Positions 7,235-15,335 of a stretch of 64,000 nucleotides of DNA are shown in pieces. The notes beneath the pieces were generated by a model. It searched no databases and was not told where the DNA came from. It saw nothing but the letters and a program-made list of their open reading frames with translations. The position numbers were made by a program, and so were the translations under genes. The stretch's first letter is position 1. Each line of letters begins with the position of its first letter. The stretch comes from Nitratireductor aquimarinus (GTDB lineage Bacteria; Pseudomonadota; Alphaproteobacteria; Rhizobiales; Rhizobiaceae): NCBI RefSeq assembly GCF_017255295.1, contig NZ_JAFKDE010000006.1, forward strand, positions 248,001 through 312,000, given 5' to 3'.

Positions 7235-8128
7235 TTACTCCGCAGCGACGCGCAGGCTCGGACGAACCTCGCTGGCGTAGTCGTTCATCAGAAGACGCGT
7301 GATTTCACCGACTTCGAAACGGTACGGCCCGATCTCTGCAACCGGCGTAACTTCGGCGGCCGTGCCACATAAGAAGCACTGCTCGAAGCCTTCCAGCTCT
7401 TCGGGCATGATCGCACGCTCGACAACCTCGATGCCGCGACGGCGCGCGAGTTCGATCACCGTGCGCCGGGTGATGCCATCCAGGAAACAGTCCGGGGTCG
7501 GCGTGTGGAGAACGCCGTCCTTGACGAAGAAGATGTTCGCACCGGTCGCCTCGGCAACCTGACCGCGCCAGTCGAGCATCATCGCGTCGGCATAACCCTT
7601 GGCCTCTGCGGCGTGCTTGGACAGGGTGCAGATCATGTAGAGACCGGCAGCCTTGGACCGGGACGGCGCAGTGCGCGGGTCCGGACGGCAATATTCTGCG
7701 ATATCGAGACGGATGCCCTTCAGGCGCTGCTCCGGATCGAAATAGCTCGGCCACTGCCAGATGGCGATGGCGAGGTTGATGCGGTTCTGCTGGGCCGAAA
7801 CGCCCATCAGCTCACTGCCGCGCCAGGCAATCGGGCGCACATAGGCATCGGAGAAGCCCTGACGCGCCAGAAGCTCGCGGCACGCATCGTCGATTTCTTC
7901 CACCGACCAGGGAATGGTGAAGCCGAGAATCCGCGCCGATTCATGCAGACGCTCTGTGTGCTCGGTGAGCTTGAAGATCTCGCCATCATAGGCGCGCTCG
8001 CCCTCGAACACCGCGCTTGCATAATGCAAGCCATGGGTCAGTACGTGAATCTTGGCGTCTGCCCATTTGACGAATTCACCATTGAGCCAGATAAAGCCCT
8101 CGAGCTGATCAAAAGGAACCGCTGCCAT
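7235..8128 (-). CDS. ilvE: branched-chain amino acid aminotransferase
   Basis: PLP-dependent fold-type IV aminotransferase for leucine, isoleucine and valine; last step of synthesis and first step of breakdown. 297 residues. The N-terminus (GFIWLNGEFVKWADAKIHVLTHGLHY) and the catalytic lysine Lys159 in APSRSKAAGLY are typical, as is the MMLDWRGQVAEATGANIFF block. It is divergent from the MarR regulator at 8383, an arrangement that may let that regulator or its operator influence ilvE as well. A hairpin follows the stop codon. Function is confident; D-alanine aminotransferase or aminodeoxychorismate lyase are less likely because of the length and the EGxRAY region. Confidence 0.92.
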   Translation of the reverse strand: MAAVPFDQLEGFIWLNGEFVKWADAKIHVLTHGLHYASAVFEGERAYDGEIFKLTEHTERLHESARILGFTIPWSVEEIDDACRELLARQGFSDAYVRPIAWRGSELMGVSAQQNRINLAIAIWQWPSYFDPEQRLKGIRLDIAEYCRPDPRTAPSRSKAAGLYMICTLSKHAAEAKGYADAMMLDWRGQVAEATGANIFFVKDGVLHTPTPDCFLDGITRRTVIELARRRGIEVVERAIMPEELEGFEQCFLCGTAAEVTPVAEIGPYRFEVGEITRLLMNDYASEVRPSLRVAAE

Positions 8129-8292
8129 GTAACCTCTCCTGCCGGTCCGTATTCCAACGACCGGACAAACCGAAATGCCGCCCCTCGGGCGGCGCCTTCA
8201 ATCGTCTTAGCCTACCTGTGGCGGACAGGAATTTGAAGGAAGTTCCGTAAAAGCTTCTTCCAGATACCAATTTGTGCGCTACAGACCTAAAA

Positions 8293-8348
8293 CGTTGTCA
8301 AAAATTATCAACGCGCCGAAATTATGTCAATAAGGCTGACATAATTTC
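8293..8348. promoter_or_regulatory. probable MarR operator region
   Basis: A perfect 12-base inverted repeat (8318-8329 with 8337-8348; half-site GAAATTATGTCA, 7-base spacer), preceded by a looser palindrome GTTG-N11-CAAC at about 8294-8312. It lies 34 bases before the MarR start and between divergent genes. Autoregulation is inferred from position. Confidence 0.65.
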
Positions 8349-8382
8349 TTCGCCAACAAATGAAATCGACTGCAAGCAGCCC

Positions 8383-8889
8383 ATGAGCACAATCGACGAT
8401 GAGCCGATCAAAACCCCGCTGACGCTGGACGATGGCGTGGATTTTGCCGTTATCGAGCATCTCTTCTTCGCCTATCGCGACTTCACCGCCGATCCGGACG
8501 CCATCCTTGCCGAGTATGGTTTCGGGCGGGCGCACCACCGGGTGCTGCACTTTGTGAACCGGTTGCCCGGCCTGACCGTGGCGGAATTGCTGGATGTTCT
8601 GAGGATCACCAAGCAGAGCCTGGCGCGCGTTCTGAAACAGCTGATCGATGATGGCTACATCGTGCAGGTTCCCGGCCCGCGCGACCGCCGCCAGCGCGAG
8701 CTCTATCCCACGCAGAAGGGGCGTGACCTGGCAATGGAGCTCGCCCTGCCACAGTCCCGCCGCATCCGTGCGGCACTTGAAGAGGCGGAGCCGGGCGACG
8801 TCGCCGCAGTGGAGCGCTTCCTGCGCGCCATGGTGAACCCGGAACTGCGCCCCCAGATGGACAAACTGCCAAACGGGCGTTCTAAGTAA
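8383..8889 (+). CDS. MarR-family regulator (PetP-like)
   Basis: A 168-residue winged-helix regulator of the MarR family. The HTH is seen in LPGLTVAELLDVLRITKQSLARVLKQL followed by the wing PGPRDRRQRELYPTQKG. Directly downstream lies an OmpR-type response regulator, the same order as petP-petR of Rhodobacter capsulatus, where the pair sits upstream of the cytochrome bc1 genes; here petABC is 22 kb away. ATG 8383 is chosen because the in-frame extension upstream would run through the inverted repeat. Probable autorepressor through the 12-base palindrome. Its target beyond itself is not visible. Confidence 0.88.
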   Translation: MSTIDDEPIKTPLTLDDGVDFAVIEHLFFAYRDFTADPDAILAEYGFGRAHHRVLHFVNRLPGLTVAELLDVLRITKQSLARVLKQLIDDGYIVQVPGPRDRRQRELYPTQKGRDLAMELALPQSRRIRAALEEAEPGDVAAVERFLRAMVNPELRPQMDKLPNGRSK

Positions 8890-8929
8890 GGCACCGATTC
8901 AGGCGCCACGAGTTCAGGAGGTCATCACG

Positions 8930-9652
8930 ATGAGCGAAACCGGCAATCTCGAAAAGGACAAGACGGTCCTGAGCGATGATGCGCCGCATTTGCTGGTCGT
9001 GGACGATGACACACGCATTCGCAGCCTTCTCAACCGCTTCCTGCGCGAAAACGGTTTCCGCGTCACCATCGCCAGCAATGCCGCCGAAGCGCGACGCAAG
9101 CTCGTCGGGCTCGACTTCGATCTGGTGGTTCTCGATGTGATGATGCCGGGCGAAGACGGCGTCTCGCTGACCAAATCTCTGCGTGAGGAAAAGGAAACCC
9201 CCATCCTGATGCTGACGGCGCTCTCGGAGACCGACAGCCGCGTATCGGGGCTGGAAGCCGGCGCGGACGACTATCTGCCAAAGCCTTTCGACCCGCGCGA
9301 ACTGGTTCTGCGCATCAACAACATCCTGCGCCGCAGCAGCCCGCAAACCACGCCAAAGGTGGAACAGGTCGTTTTCGGCCCCTACTCGTTCCAGATTGCC
9401 AAGCGCGAACTGAAGCACACGGGCAAGCTCGTGAAGCTGACAGATCGCGAACGCGACATCATGGTCATCTTTGCCGAACGCGCCGGAGAGACCGTGCCCC
9501 GGCACGAGCTTGTGGGCGAGGATTCGGAAGTGGGCGAGCGCACCATCGACGTGCAGATCAATCGCCTGCGCCGCAAGATCGAGCGCGACCCGTCCAACCC
9601 CGTCTATCTCCAGACCGTGCGCGGCATCGGCTACCGGCTGAGCGTGGAATAG
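8930..9652 (+). CDS. OmpR-family response regulator (PetR-like)
   Basis: A 240-residue two-component response regulator. Receiver domain residues 20-135 with acidic pocket VVDDD, phospho-acceptor Asp69 in VVLDVMMPG and Lys118 in LPKPF; C-terminal winged helix 145-240 ending in RGIGYRLS, which binds DNA and contacts RNA polymerase. A strong AGGAGGT precedes the ATG, 40 bases after the MarR stop, so the two form one operon. The likely partner is the EnvZ-type kinase at 10123, separated only by a convergent gene. Homologues act in respiratory or envelope control, but the target set cannot be read here. Confidence 0.93.
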   Translation: MSETGNLEKDKTVLSDDAPHLLVVDDDTRIRSLLNRFLRENGFRVTIASNAAEARRKLVGLDFDLVVLDVMMPGEDGVSLTKSLREEKETPILMLTALSETDSRVSGLEAGADDYLPKPFDPRELVLRINNILRRSSPQTTPKVEQVVFGPYSFQIAKRELKHTGKLVKLTDRERDIMVIFAERAGETVPRHELVGEDSEVGERTIDVQINRLRRKIERDPSNPVYLQTVRGIGYRLSVE

Positions 9653-9654
9653 TC

Positions 9655-9999
9655 TTAGACCGGCAACGCCCGATAATTGGCGATGTCCGCCCGGATACCC
9701 AGACGCTCCATCATTTCATGACGGTCGAACCCGGTTTCCTGGTGCATGCTGGCGACAGCCTGTGAGGCTCCGGCAAAGGCTGCTTCATCGCGCCATTCCA
9801 CCAGCGTGACAAAATTGAAGTCGCCCGGCCCCGAGGCCTGCTCCAGCACGACATCGCGCACAAAACCATCCTGCCTGCGCAGGGCATCGTGGGTCGCTGA
9901 TACGCGCTCCAGAAATTCCTGACGTCCGGCCGCCGGAACGGCAAACTTGTCGACCCGGTAGACCGGTGCGAACGCGGCATCTGTCGAAATCGTCGACAT
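9655..9999 (-). CDS. antibiotic biosynthesis monooxygenase (ABM) domain protein
   Basis: A 114-residue dimeric ferredoxin-like protein of the ABM family, small cofactor-free oxygenases or haem-degrading relatives. The pattern VYRVDKFAVPAAGRQEFLERV...DALRRQDGFVRDVVL is typical. ATG 9999 is preferred; GAAGGAAAG precedes it. The promoter region carries a SoxR-type box with a 19-base spacer, suggesting induction by redox-cycling compounds, where quinone monooxygenases of this fold are known targets. Its stop lies 2 bases from the stop of the response regulator, so the gene is wedged tail to tail into a two-component locus. Confidence 0.85.
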   Translation of the reverse strand: MSTISTDAAFAPVYRVDKFAVPAAGRQEFLERVSATHDALRRQDGFVRDVVLEQASGPGDFNFVTLVEWRDEAAFAGASQAVASMHQETGFDRHEMMERLGIRADIANYRALPV

Positions 10000-10045
10000 G
10001 CATCTTTCCTTCTGAAATGCCGGCAGCCCATCCACCGACAGGCAG

Positions 10046-10076
10046 AGTGTCGGAGTTCAAGTCGACTTGAAGTCAA
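10046..10076 (-). promoter_or_regulatory. SoxR-type promoter of the ABM gene
   Basis: On the minus strand: -35 TTGACT (10071-10076), exactly 19 bases of spacer (10052-10070) and a weak -10 GACACT (10046-10051). The palindrome TTCAAGTCGACTTGAA (10056-10071) overlaps the -35/spacer. A 19-base spacer with a central palindrome is the MerR-family activator layout and the sequence resembles the known SoxR box. Confidence 0.75.
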
Positions 10077-10122
10077 GCGCAGAGATTGCCCGCTGCTGGA
10101 AAGACAGTGTTTCGGGTACCTG

Positions 10123-11622
10123 ATGTGGCAAGACCGGATTCCACTTTTCGGCCTGATGCTCTACGATCAAACCGAAATCGCATCTCGGGAATGGGCGCCC
10201 ACAGGGCGGAAGGCGAACTTGCAGGTTAACTCGAACGAAAAGATCACGCCGCTGGCGCGCCTGAAGCAGGCACTGGGGGCGATGCGCAGACCATGGCGGC
10301 GCTTCTGGCGCGTCATCTCGCGCTATATGCCAAAACAGCTTTATGCGCGCTCGCTGATCATCGTGATTGCGCCGATGCTGCTTTTACAGTCGGTCATCGC
10401 CTTCGTGTTCATGGAACGTCACTGGCAGACCGTCACGCAGCGCCTCAGCCAGGCGGTGACACGCGATATTTCCGCGATCATCGACATGATCGAGACCTAT
10501 CCCGACGATGACGGCTATGCCCAGGTGATCCGCATTGCGCAGGAGCGGCTGGCGCTGAAGATCGACCTCCTGCCGCCCGACCCCCTGCCCGCCCCCGGGC
10601 CCAAGCCCTTTTTCTCCATCCTGGATCAGACGCTGGGCGAAGAGATCACACGGCAGATCAACCGCCCCTTCTGGCTGGACACGGTGGGCAATTCCAACAT
10701 TGTCGAGATCCGCATCCAGCTCGAGAACAGGGTTCTGCGCGTCTTTGCGCGGCGCAGCCAGGCCTATGCCTCGAACACGCACATCTTCCTGTTGTGGATG
10801 GTGGGCACATCGCTTGTCCTGATCGCCATCGCCGTCGCCTTTCTGCGCAACCAGATCCGTCCGATCCTGCAACTGGCAGAGGCTGCCGACAGTTTCGGCA
10901 AGGGAAGGCCGACGCCAAGCGGCTTCCACCCACGCGGCGCGGAGGAAGTGCGCCGCGCCGGCAGCGCCTTCCTGCTGATGCGCGAACGCATCGAAAGACA
11001 GATCGAACAGCGCACGGCCATGCTGACCGGCGTGAGCCACGATCTGCGCACCATCCTGACCCGCTTCAAGCTGCAACTGGCCGTGGCCAGCAGCAAGGAA
11101 GACATTGAGGCGATGAATCAGGACATCGAGGACATGCGCTCAATGCTGGAGGGCTATCTTGCCTTCGCCCGTGGCGAGGCGGCGGAAGATCCGGGCGAAT
11201 TCAATCTCGCCGCCTTCTTCGAGCGCGCGCAGGAAGAAGCAGGCCTGCGCGACTGCGAGCTGAAGATCGTGACAACGGGCGACACGCTTCTGCATGTGCG
11301 GCCCAATGCCTTCAGCCGCCTGCTCAACAATGTGATCGGCAATGCGTTCCGCTATGCCGACAAGGTGGAGATCACGGCGCGCAATGCAAACGGCATTCTG
11401 ACCATCACCGTGGACGATGACGGGCCGGGCATTCCGCAGGACATGCGTGAAAGCGTGTTCAAGCCATTCGTGCGGCTGGACGAGGCGCGCAATCAGGATG
11501 AGAGCGGCACCGGGCTTGGCCTGTCCATCGCGCGCGACATTGCACGCAGCCATGGCGGCGACGTGTCGCTGGATGACAGTCCGCTTGGCGGTCTGCGGGC
11601 GGTGATCCGGGTTCCGGCCTGA
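10123..11622 (+). CDS. EnvZ-type sensor histidine kinase
   Basis: A membrane sensor kinase of 499 residues from ATG 10123. Transmembrane helices at about 76-97 and 220-242 flank a periplasmic sensor of about 120 residues; HAMP 243-295; dimerisation/phosphotransfer domain with His306 in GVSHDLRT; ATPase domain with N box NVIGNAFRYA, DDDGPGIP and GTGLGLSIA. The residue after RT is Ile instead of the near-invariant proline of EnvZ-type H boxes. Probably the partner of the response regulator at 8930. The start is uncertain: TTG 10219 (GGCGGAAGG upstream) and ATG 10282 are alternatives, and both still precede the first helix. Confidence 0.88.
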   Translation: MWQDRIPLFGLMLYDQTEIASREWAPTGRKANLQVNSNEKITPLARLKQALGAMRRPWRRFWRVISRYMPKQLYARSLIIVIAPMLLLQSVIAFVFMERHWQTVTQRLSQAVTRDISAIIDMIETYPDDDGYAQVIRIAQERLALKIDLLPPDPLPAPGPKPFFSILDQTLGEEITRQINRPFWLDTVGNSNIVEIRIQLENRVLRVFARRSQAYASNTHIFLLWMVGTSLVLIAIAVAFLRNQIRPILQLAEAADSFGKGRPTPSGFHPRGAEEVRRAGSAFLLMRERIERQIEQRTAMLTGVSHDLRTILTRFKLQLAVASSKEDIEAMNQDIEDMRSMLEGYLAFARGEAAEDPGEFNLAAFFERAQEEAGLRDCELKIVTTGDTLLHVRPNAFSRLLNNVIGNAFRYADKVEITARNANGILTITVDDDGPGIPQDMRESVFKPFVRLDEARNQDESGTGLGLSIARDIARSHGGDVSLDDSPLGGLRAVIRVPA

Positions 11623-11652
11623 GGCCGGGCCGCAGGACCCGCCCCGTCCGGT

Positions 11653-11895
11653 TCAGCGCGTGACCGGCCGCGCTGGATGATCCAGTTTGAAGACAAGCGT
11701 CTGACGGCCATCAGCCTCAATGCGGATGCGGCGCGCGTGGATGATGAAGACCAGAACCCCGCCATCGCCTGCGAGTTCCACGAAGTCTCCCGTCTGCGCC
11801 CATTCGCCCAGCACCAGCCCGGCGACACGGTCACCGTGGCCTTCAGCGTCCACCTTCCGGCGCGCGGTTTGGGTCAATTCAATAGCCGTTTTCAA
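11653..11895 (-). CDS. hypothetical 80-residue protein
   Basis: No family recognised. An 80-residue acidic/basic mixed protein with an alternating beta pattern in its second half (GDFVELAGDGGVLVFIIHARRIRIEADGRQTLVFKL), which looks like a small folded beta domain. It would start with TTG with TGGAG about 10 bases upstream. The opposite strand of the same bases carries a longer open frame that reads less like protein. It is convergent with the histidine kinase. Treated as probable but unproven. Confidence 0.5.
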   Translation of the reverse strand: MKTAIELTQTARRKVDAEGHGDRVAGLVLGEWAQTGDFVELAGDGGVLVFIIHARRIRIEADGRQTLVFKLDHPARPVTR

Positions 11896-12057
11896 GAATT
11901 CCGCTCCAGACTGTCGAAACTTTTGTCGAAAAATACGCGCGCGCTTGACGTTTTGCTTACAAAAGATTGCACCTACGCCTTTCGTCTAACACACTGAGTC
12001 GCGCCCGGGCCACAGACGAATGGTTTTGCCCGGTCGCTTATCGGAGGGAAGGGGCAA

Positions 12058-12552
12058 ATGACCTCACGTTACGCAAAAATCGCCATGACGCTGGCCCTCG
12101 CGGCTTTCGCGTTCATGGTTACGTTCAACAACATCACCGACTACGGCTCGAACTTCGCGTTCGTGCAGCACGTGTTCAGCATGGACACGACGTTCGAAGG
12201 CAATTCGGCCATGTACCGCGCGATCACGACGCCCGCGTTCTGGCATGCCGGCTACTGGCTTATCATCGCGGGTGAAGGCCTGACCTTCGTCCTGTTCCTG
12301 CTTGGCGGCCTGAAGATGCTCGGCGCCCGCAACGGCTCCGCCGCAGAATTCAACGCTTCGAAGAAGCTGATGATCGCGGGTGCAACCATCGGCTTCCTCG
12401 TATGGTTCTTCGGCTTCATGGTTGTTGGCGGCGAGTGGTTCCTGATGTGGCAGTCCAAGATCTGGAACGGCCAGGACGCTGCCTTCAAGTTCTACGTCGC
12501 GATCCTCGGCGTTCTGATTTTCGTCAACCAGCGCGACGAAGAACTCGCCTGA
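12058..12552 (+). CDS. DUF2165 small integral membrane protein
   Basis: A 164-residue membrane protein of the DUF2165 family with about four helices (residues 5-25, 60-85, 105-128, 140-157). The conserved NITDYGSNFAFVQHVFSMDTTF block, a periplasmic loop after helix 1, and MVVGGEWFLMWQS are family hallmarks. No function is known. AAGGGGC precedes the ATG. A strong terminator follows, so it is a single-gene unit. Confidence 0.88.
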   Translation: MTSRYAKIAMTLALAAFAFMVTFNNITDYGSNFAFVQHVFSMDTTFEGNSAMYRAITTPAFWHAGYWLIIAGEGLTFVLFLLGGLKMLGARNGSAAEFNASKKLMIAGATIGFLVWFFGFMVVGGEWFLMWQSKIWNGQDAAFKFYVAILGVLIFVNQRDEELA

Positions 12553-12588
12553 CGCAAATCACTGCATTCGGCCCATAAGGTCGTCTGG

Positions 12589-12623
12589 GGCCGTGCGGAA
12601 TGGGACCTCCGCACGGCCTTTTT
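12589..12623 (+). terminator. Rho-independent terminator after DUF2165 gene
   Basis: 11-base-pair perfect stem (12589-12599 with 12608-12618), 8-base loop, then TTTTT. Confidence 0.92.
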
Positions 12624-12823
12624 CATGCGCGAAGAACGGTCGGTTCAGCAAGGAGTTGGCGGATCAGAAAACCGGCTTCGCCAGCATCAGCCAGAGACCG
12701 GTGATCGGCTGAGCGCTCAGGGCGCCGCAATGAAGAGAAAATCGGCGACTGCGACCGTTGACGCCAGATGCGCGGGCAGCAGTCTGGATCGTCCTTCATG
12801 CACCCAAACGGACGCATGGCGAT

Positions 12824-13177
12824 CTAGTGCAGGCGGCTGCCGTTCGGCACCTTCTTGTCGGAGCCTGCCAGAACGATCGCGCCGTCTTCATCCGAAAAAC
12901 CCATGACTAGGATTTCGGACATGAACTTGCCGATCTGGCGCGGAGGGAAGTTGACCACGGCCACAACCTGGCGACCGACGAGCGCCTCCGGCGTGTAGTG
13001 AGCAGTGATCTGCGCCGACGATTTCTTGATGCCGATCTCGGGACCGAAATCGACCTTCAGCTTGATCGCCGGCTTGCGGGCTTCGGGATAGGGCTCTGCC
13101 TCGACGACCGTGCCGATGCGAATATCGACCTTCAGGAAATCGTCAAAGGTGATTTCCGGTGTCTTGTCGGAGGACAT
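12824..13177 (-). CDS. csaA: CsaA-like tRNA-binding protein
   Basis: A 117-residue OB-fold protein of the CsaA group, homologous to the tRNA-binding domain of methionyl-tRNA synthetase beta and Arc1p; CsaA acts as an export-related chaperone in Bacillus. The order [37 protein letters not shown]...[17 protein letters not shown] is the family signature. ATG 13177 is used, since the longer frame is basic and unlike the family. Gene order with YbjN upstream (22-base gap, same strand) suggests one transcript. Confidence 0.88.
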   Translation of the reverse strand: MSSDKTPEITFDDFLKVDIRIGTVVEAEPYPEARKPAIKLKVDFGPEIGIKKSSAQITAHYTPEALVGRQVVAVVNFPPRQIGKFMSEILVMGFSDEDGAIVLAGSDKKVPNGSRLH

Positions 13178-13199
13178 GCCCGCTCCCCTGCCCTGCAGC

Positions 13200-13700
13200 T
13201 TATGCGTTGCCGTGCGTTTCGAACAGGACGCTGTTGAGCGCTTCCTGTGCGGTGCTGCCGGACCAGATGACATACTGGAATGCCTGATAATAGCATTCGC
13301 ATGCCTCAAGGGCGCTGTTCAGCATGGTCTCGACCTGCTGGCCCGTGGGCTCAACGCCACCGGACAGAACGAGCGCCTGGCGGAACATGACGACGTTCTC
13401 ACGCTCCCAGAGATCGAAATGACCGAACAGCATCTGTTCGTTGATGAGCGAAAGGAGCCGCATGACCTCGAGCGTGCGCTTCGCCGGCACCTTCAGATCG
13501 AATGCGCATGCCACATGCAGCGCCTCGAACTCCTCCATCCAGGAGAAGGACACGTTGTAGTCGGTCCAGGTGCCGGCCACGGCGATGGCGATCTCGTCGT
13601 CGCCATTGCGCTCGAAGCTCCAGTCATTGGTGTTCGCGACATGTTCGATGACATCCACGGGATGCGCATCACGGGTCATGTCGAGTTCAAGAAGGCTCAT
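13200..13700 (-). CDS. YbjN-domain protein
   Basis: A 166-residue protein of the YbjN family (type III secretion chaperone-like fold). Landmarks are [23 protein letters not shown] at the N-terminus and [19 protein letters not shown] in the middle. Enteric YbjN affects motility and stress responses, but no activity is known in rhizobia. It precedes csaA on the same strand by 22 bases. ATG 13700 is placed at the family N-terminus [12 protein letters not shown]. Confidence 0.88.
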   Translation of the reverse strand: MSLLELDMTRDAHPVDVIEHVANTNDWSFERNGDDEIAIAVAGTWTDYNVSFSWMEEFEALHVACAFDLKVPAKRTLEVMRLLSLINEQMLFGHFDLWERENVVMFRQALVLSGGVEPTGQQVETMLNSALEACECYYQAFQYVIWSGSTAQEALNSVLFETHGNA

Positions 13701-14036
13701 TAATCTGCTTTCCCGTATCTGGAGGCACCGAAGCACCCCGCAAGAATCCACGGCGGGAGGGTTCCCCCGCAAGACGTTTCAAACCTGAAACACATTGTGG
13801 AGCGACAACGACAACGCATGGAACTACTACAGGCCCGCCCCTGCCCAACTGCATGACCAGTTACGAATCACGCTGTAAATTCAGTCTATTGATGCAGAGT
13901 CGCGTGACCAGACCTTTTTTGCCGAAAGGACCGGGGGCGTGTGGATAGAAACGCCGCGCTGCCAAGGGCAACGCGGCGTAAGCGACTCTCGAACAAGGAT
14001 TTTTCGACGCCATACACAGGCGACGGTAATAAAAAA
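13701..14036. other. intergenic region with long hairpin
   Basis: 336 bases between ubiK and the YbjN gene (same strand). It contains one notable hairpin: 13951-13958 pairs with 13972-13979, and after a C/A mismatch 13960-13963 pairs with 13967-13970. There is no T tract. It may end or stabilise the ubiK transcript. The YbjN promoter must lie to its left; no gene is seen. Confidence 0.45.
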
Positions 14037-14351
14037 TTATTTTTTCGTCCGGGTGGATGACGCCGGCTTAGAATCAGTTTTCGCAGCCTTGGACGCTCCG
14101 GCGTCAGCAAGCTGAGCCTCAAGTGCTTCGATACGCGCTGTCAGGGCAGCGTTTTCTTCGCGCGCCTTGAGCGCCATTTCGCGCACCATCTCGAATTCTT
14201 CACGCTGAACGACGTCCATCGCGTTCAGGGCCCGCTCGGCCTGCGCCTGAAATGCGGTCTCCACCTCGCGGCGCACGCCCTGGGCCGCGCCTGCGGCATC
14301 GGTCATCAGCTTGGCGAATTCGTCGAGGATCCGGTTGCTTCCGTTGGTCAT
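14037..14351 (-). CDS. ubiK: UbiK ubiquinone biosynthesis accessory factor
   Basis: A 104-residue coiled-coil protein of the UbiK (YqiC/BMFP) family, which binds lipid and UbiJ and helps assemble the ubiquinone biosynthesis complex. The N-terminus SNRILDEFAKLMTDAAGAAQGVRREVE is an amphipathic helix; residues 50-85 form a coiled coil (MVREMALKAREENAALTARIEALEAQL); the tail is Lys/Ala/Ser-rich as in rhizobial homologues. ATG 14351 is the family start. Placed upstream of the YbjN-csaA pair on the same strand. Confidence 0.88.
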   Translation of the reverse strand: MTNGSNRILDEFAKLMTDAAGAAQGVRREVETAFQAQAERALNAMDVVQREEFEMVREMALKAREENAALTARIEALEAQLADAGASKAAKTDSKPASSTRTKK

Positions 14352-14442
14352 GGCGCGCCTTTCAGGTTGATCCATTTGAGGTAGTGGGCCCGCGCGCCGA
14401 ATGCAAGGTCATTTGCTGTCGCAGCGCCATCAAGAACGCAGC

Positions 14443-15309
14443 CTAAAGCGCGCCGCCGGCAAGCACCCAGATGCCGAGCGCAATCAGAACGCCACCGGCC
14501 ACGCGCGACACCGGCCAGCGCGGCGGCAACAGTTTCTCGGCGAGCACGAAGATCGCAATGGCGGCAATCCAGAGAACGTTCATCACGCCGCCGACAAACA
14601 GAAGCGCCATCAGCGCCCAGCAACAACCGATGCAGTAAAGCCCGTGGTGGAAGCCAAGCGCCAGCGCGCCCAGAGGCTCGCGCCGGAAGCCGCCATGGGC
14701 ATGGACAAAGGCAAGCGGCGCCTGACAATGGCTCAGACAGGCATCCTTCTGCGGGGTCCACTGGAACAGACCGGCGGCAATGAGCACAAGTCCACTGAAG
14801 AGCGCGCTCGCGCTTGCCATCATGGGTGTCAAAAGAAGCGCCTGCTCCAGCGCCCATTGGCCGAGAGTCGCGATAAGGGAGAATGCGGTCCAGGCAAGAA
14901 GATAGCCGCTGGCAAAGAAACCGGTCGCCGCAAGCGGCCTGCCCTTTTCTTCAGCGGCGCGACCGACGCGGGCATAGATGAGGATCATAGGCGCGGCGGA
15001 TGGCGTCATCATCCCGACCATCATCACCGCCCACATGACGAACATGAAGACGAAATAGGTGAAGCTCCACGGATGCAGGCCCGCCATCACCGTCTCGCCC
15101 ATGGCCATGTCGCTCATCGCCATGTCATTCATCGACGCAGCGTCCTGCATGGACGAGGTCATGTCGCCTGCAGGCATGGTCATGCCCATATCCATGGTCT
15201 CGACCAGCCACAGTATGTAGAGCCAGGAAACGACCGTCAGCGCGGCAAGGGCCGCGCCAACAATCAGGCGATCACGCCGCAGAGTGATTTCCAGTGCGGT
15301 GGAAGCCAT
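14443..15309 (-). CDS. DUF2182 integral membrane protein
   Basis: A 288-residue polytopic membrane protein with six to seven helices. Between helix 1 and 2 lies a strikingly Met/Asp/Ser-rich periplasmic loop (residues about 38-75, with repeats such as MDMGMTMP and MAMSDMAM). Cysteine clusters follow (CLSHC, CIGCC). Methionine- and cysteine-rich loops suggest soft-metal (copper-like) binding; this is inference. Overlaps in function with the DUF1326 gene 26 bases upstream on the same strand, a widespread conserved pair. Confidence 0.88.
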   Translation of the reverse strand: MASTALEITLRRDRLIVGAALAALTVVSWLYILWLVETMDMGMTMPAGDMTSSMQDAASMNDMAMSDMAMGETVMAGLHPWSFTYFVFMFVMWAVMMVGMMTPSAAPMILIYARVGRAAEEKGRPLAATGFFASGYLLAWTAFSLIATLGQWALEQALLLTPMMASASALFSGLVLIAAGLFQWTPQKDACLSHCQAPLAFVHAHGGFRREPLGALALGFHHGLYCIGCCWALMALLFVGGVMNVLWIAAIAIFVLAEKLLPPRWPVSRVAGGVLIALGIWVLAGGAL

Positions 15310-15335
15310 GCCTTTGTCCTCCTCGAAGGATCAGG

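Noticed and set aside
11677-11997. Plus-strand frame opposite the 80-residue protein
   Set aside because: The minus-strand frame has a more protein-like pattern and a plausible ribosome site; the plus frame is probably a shadow.
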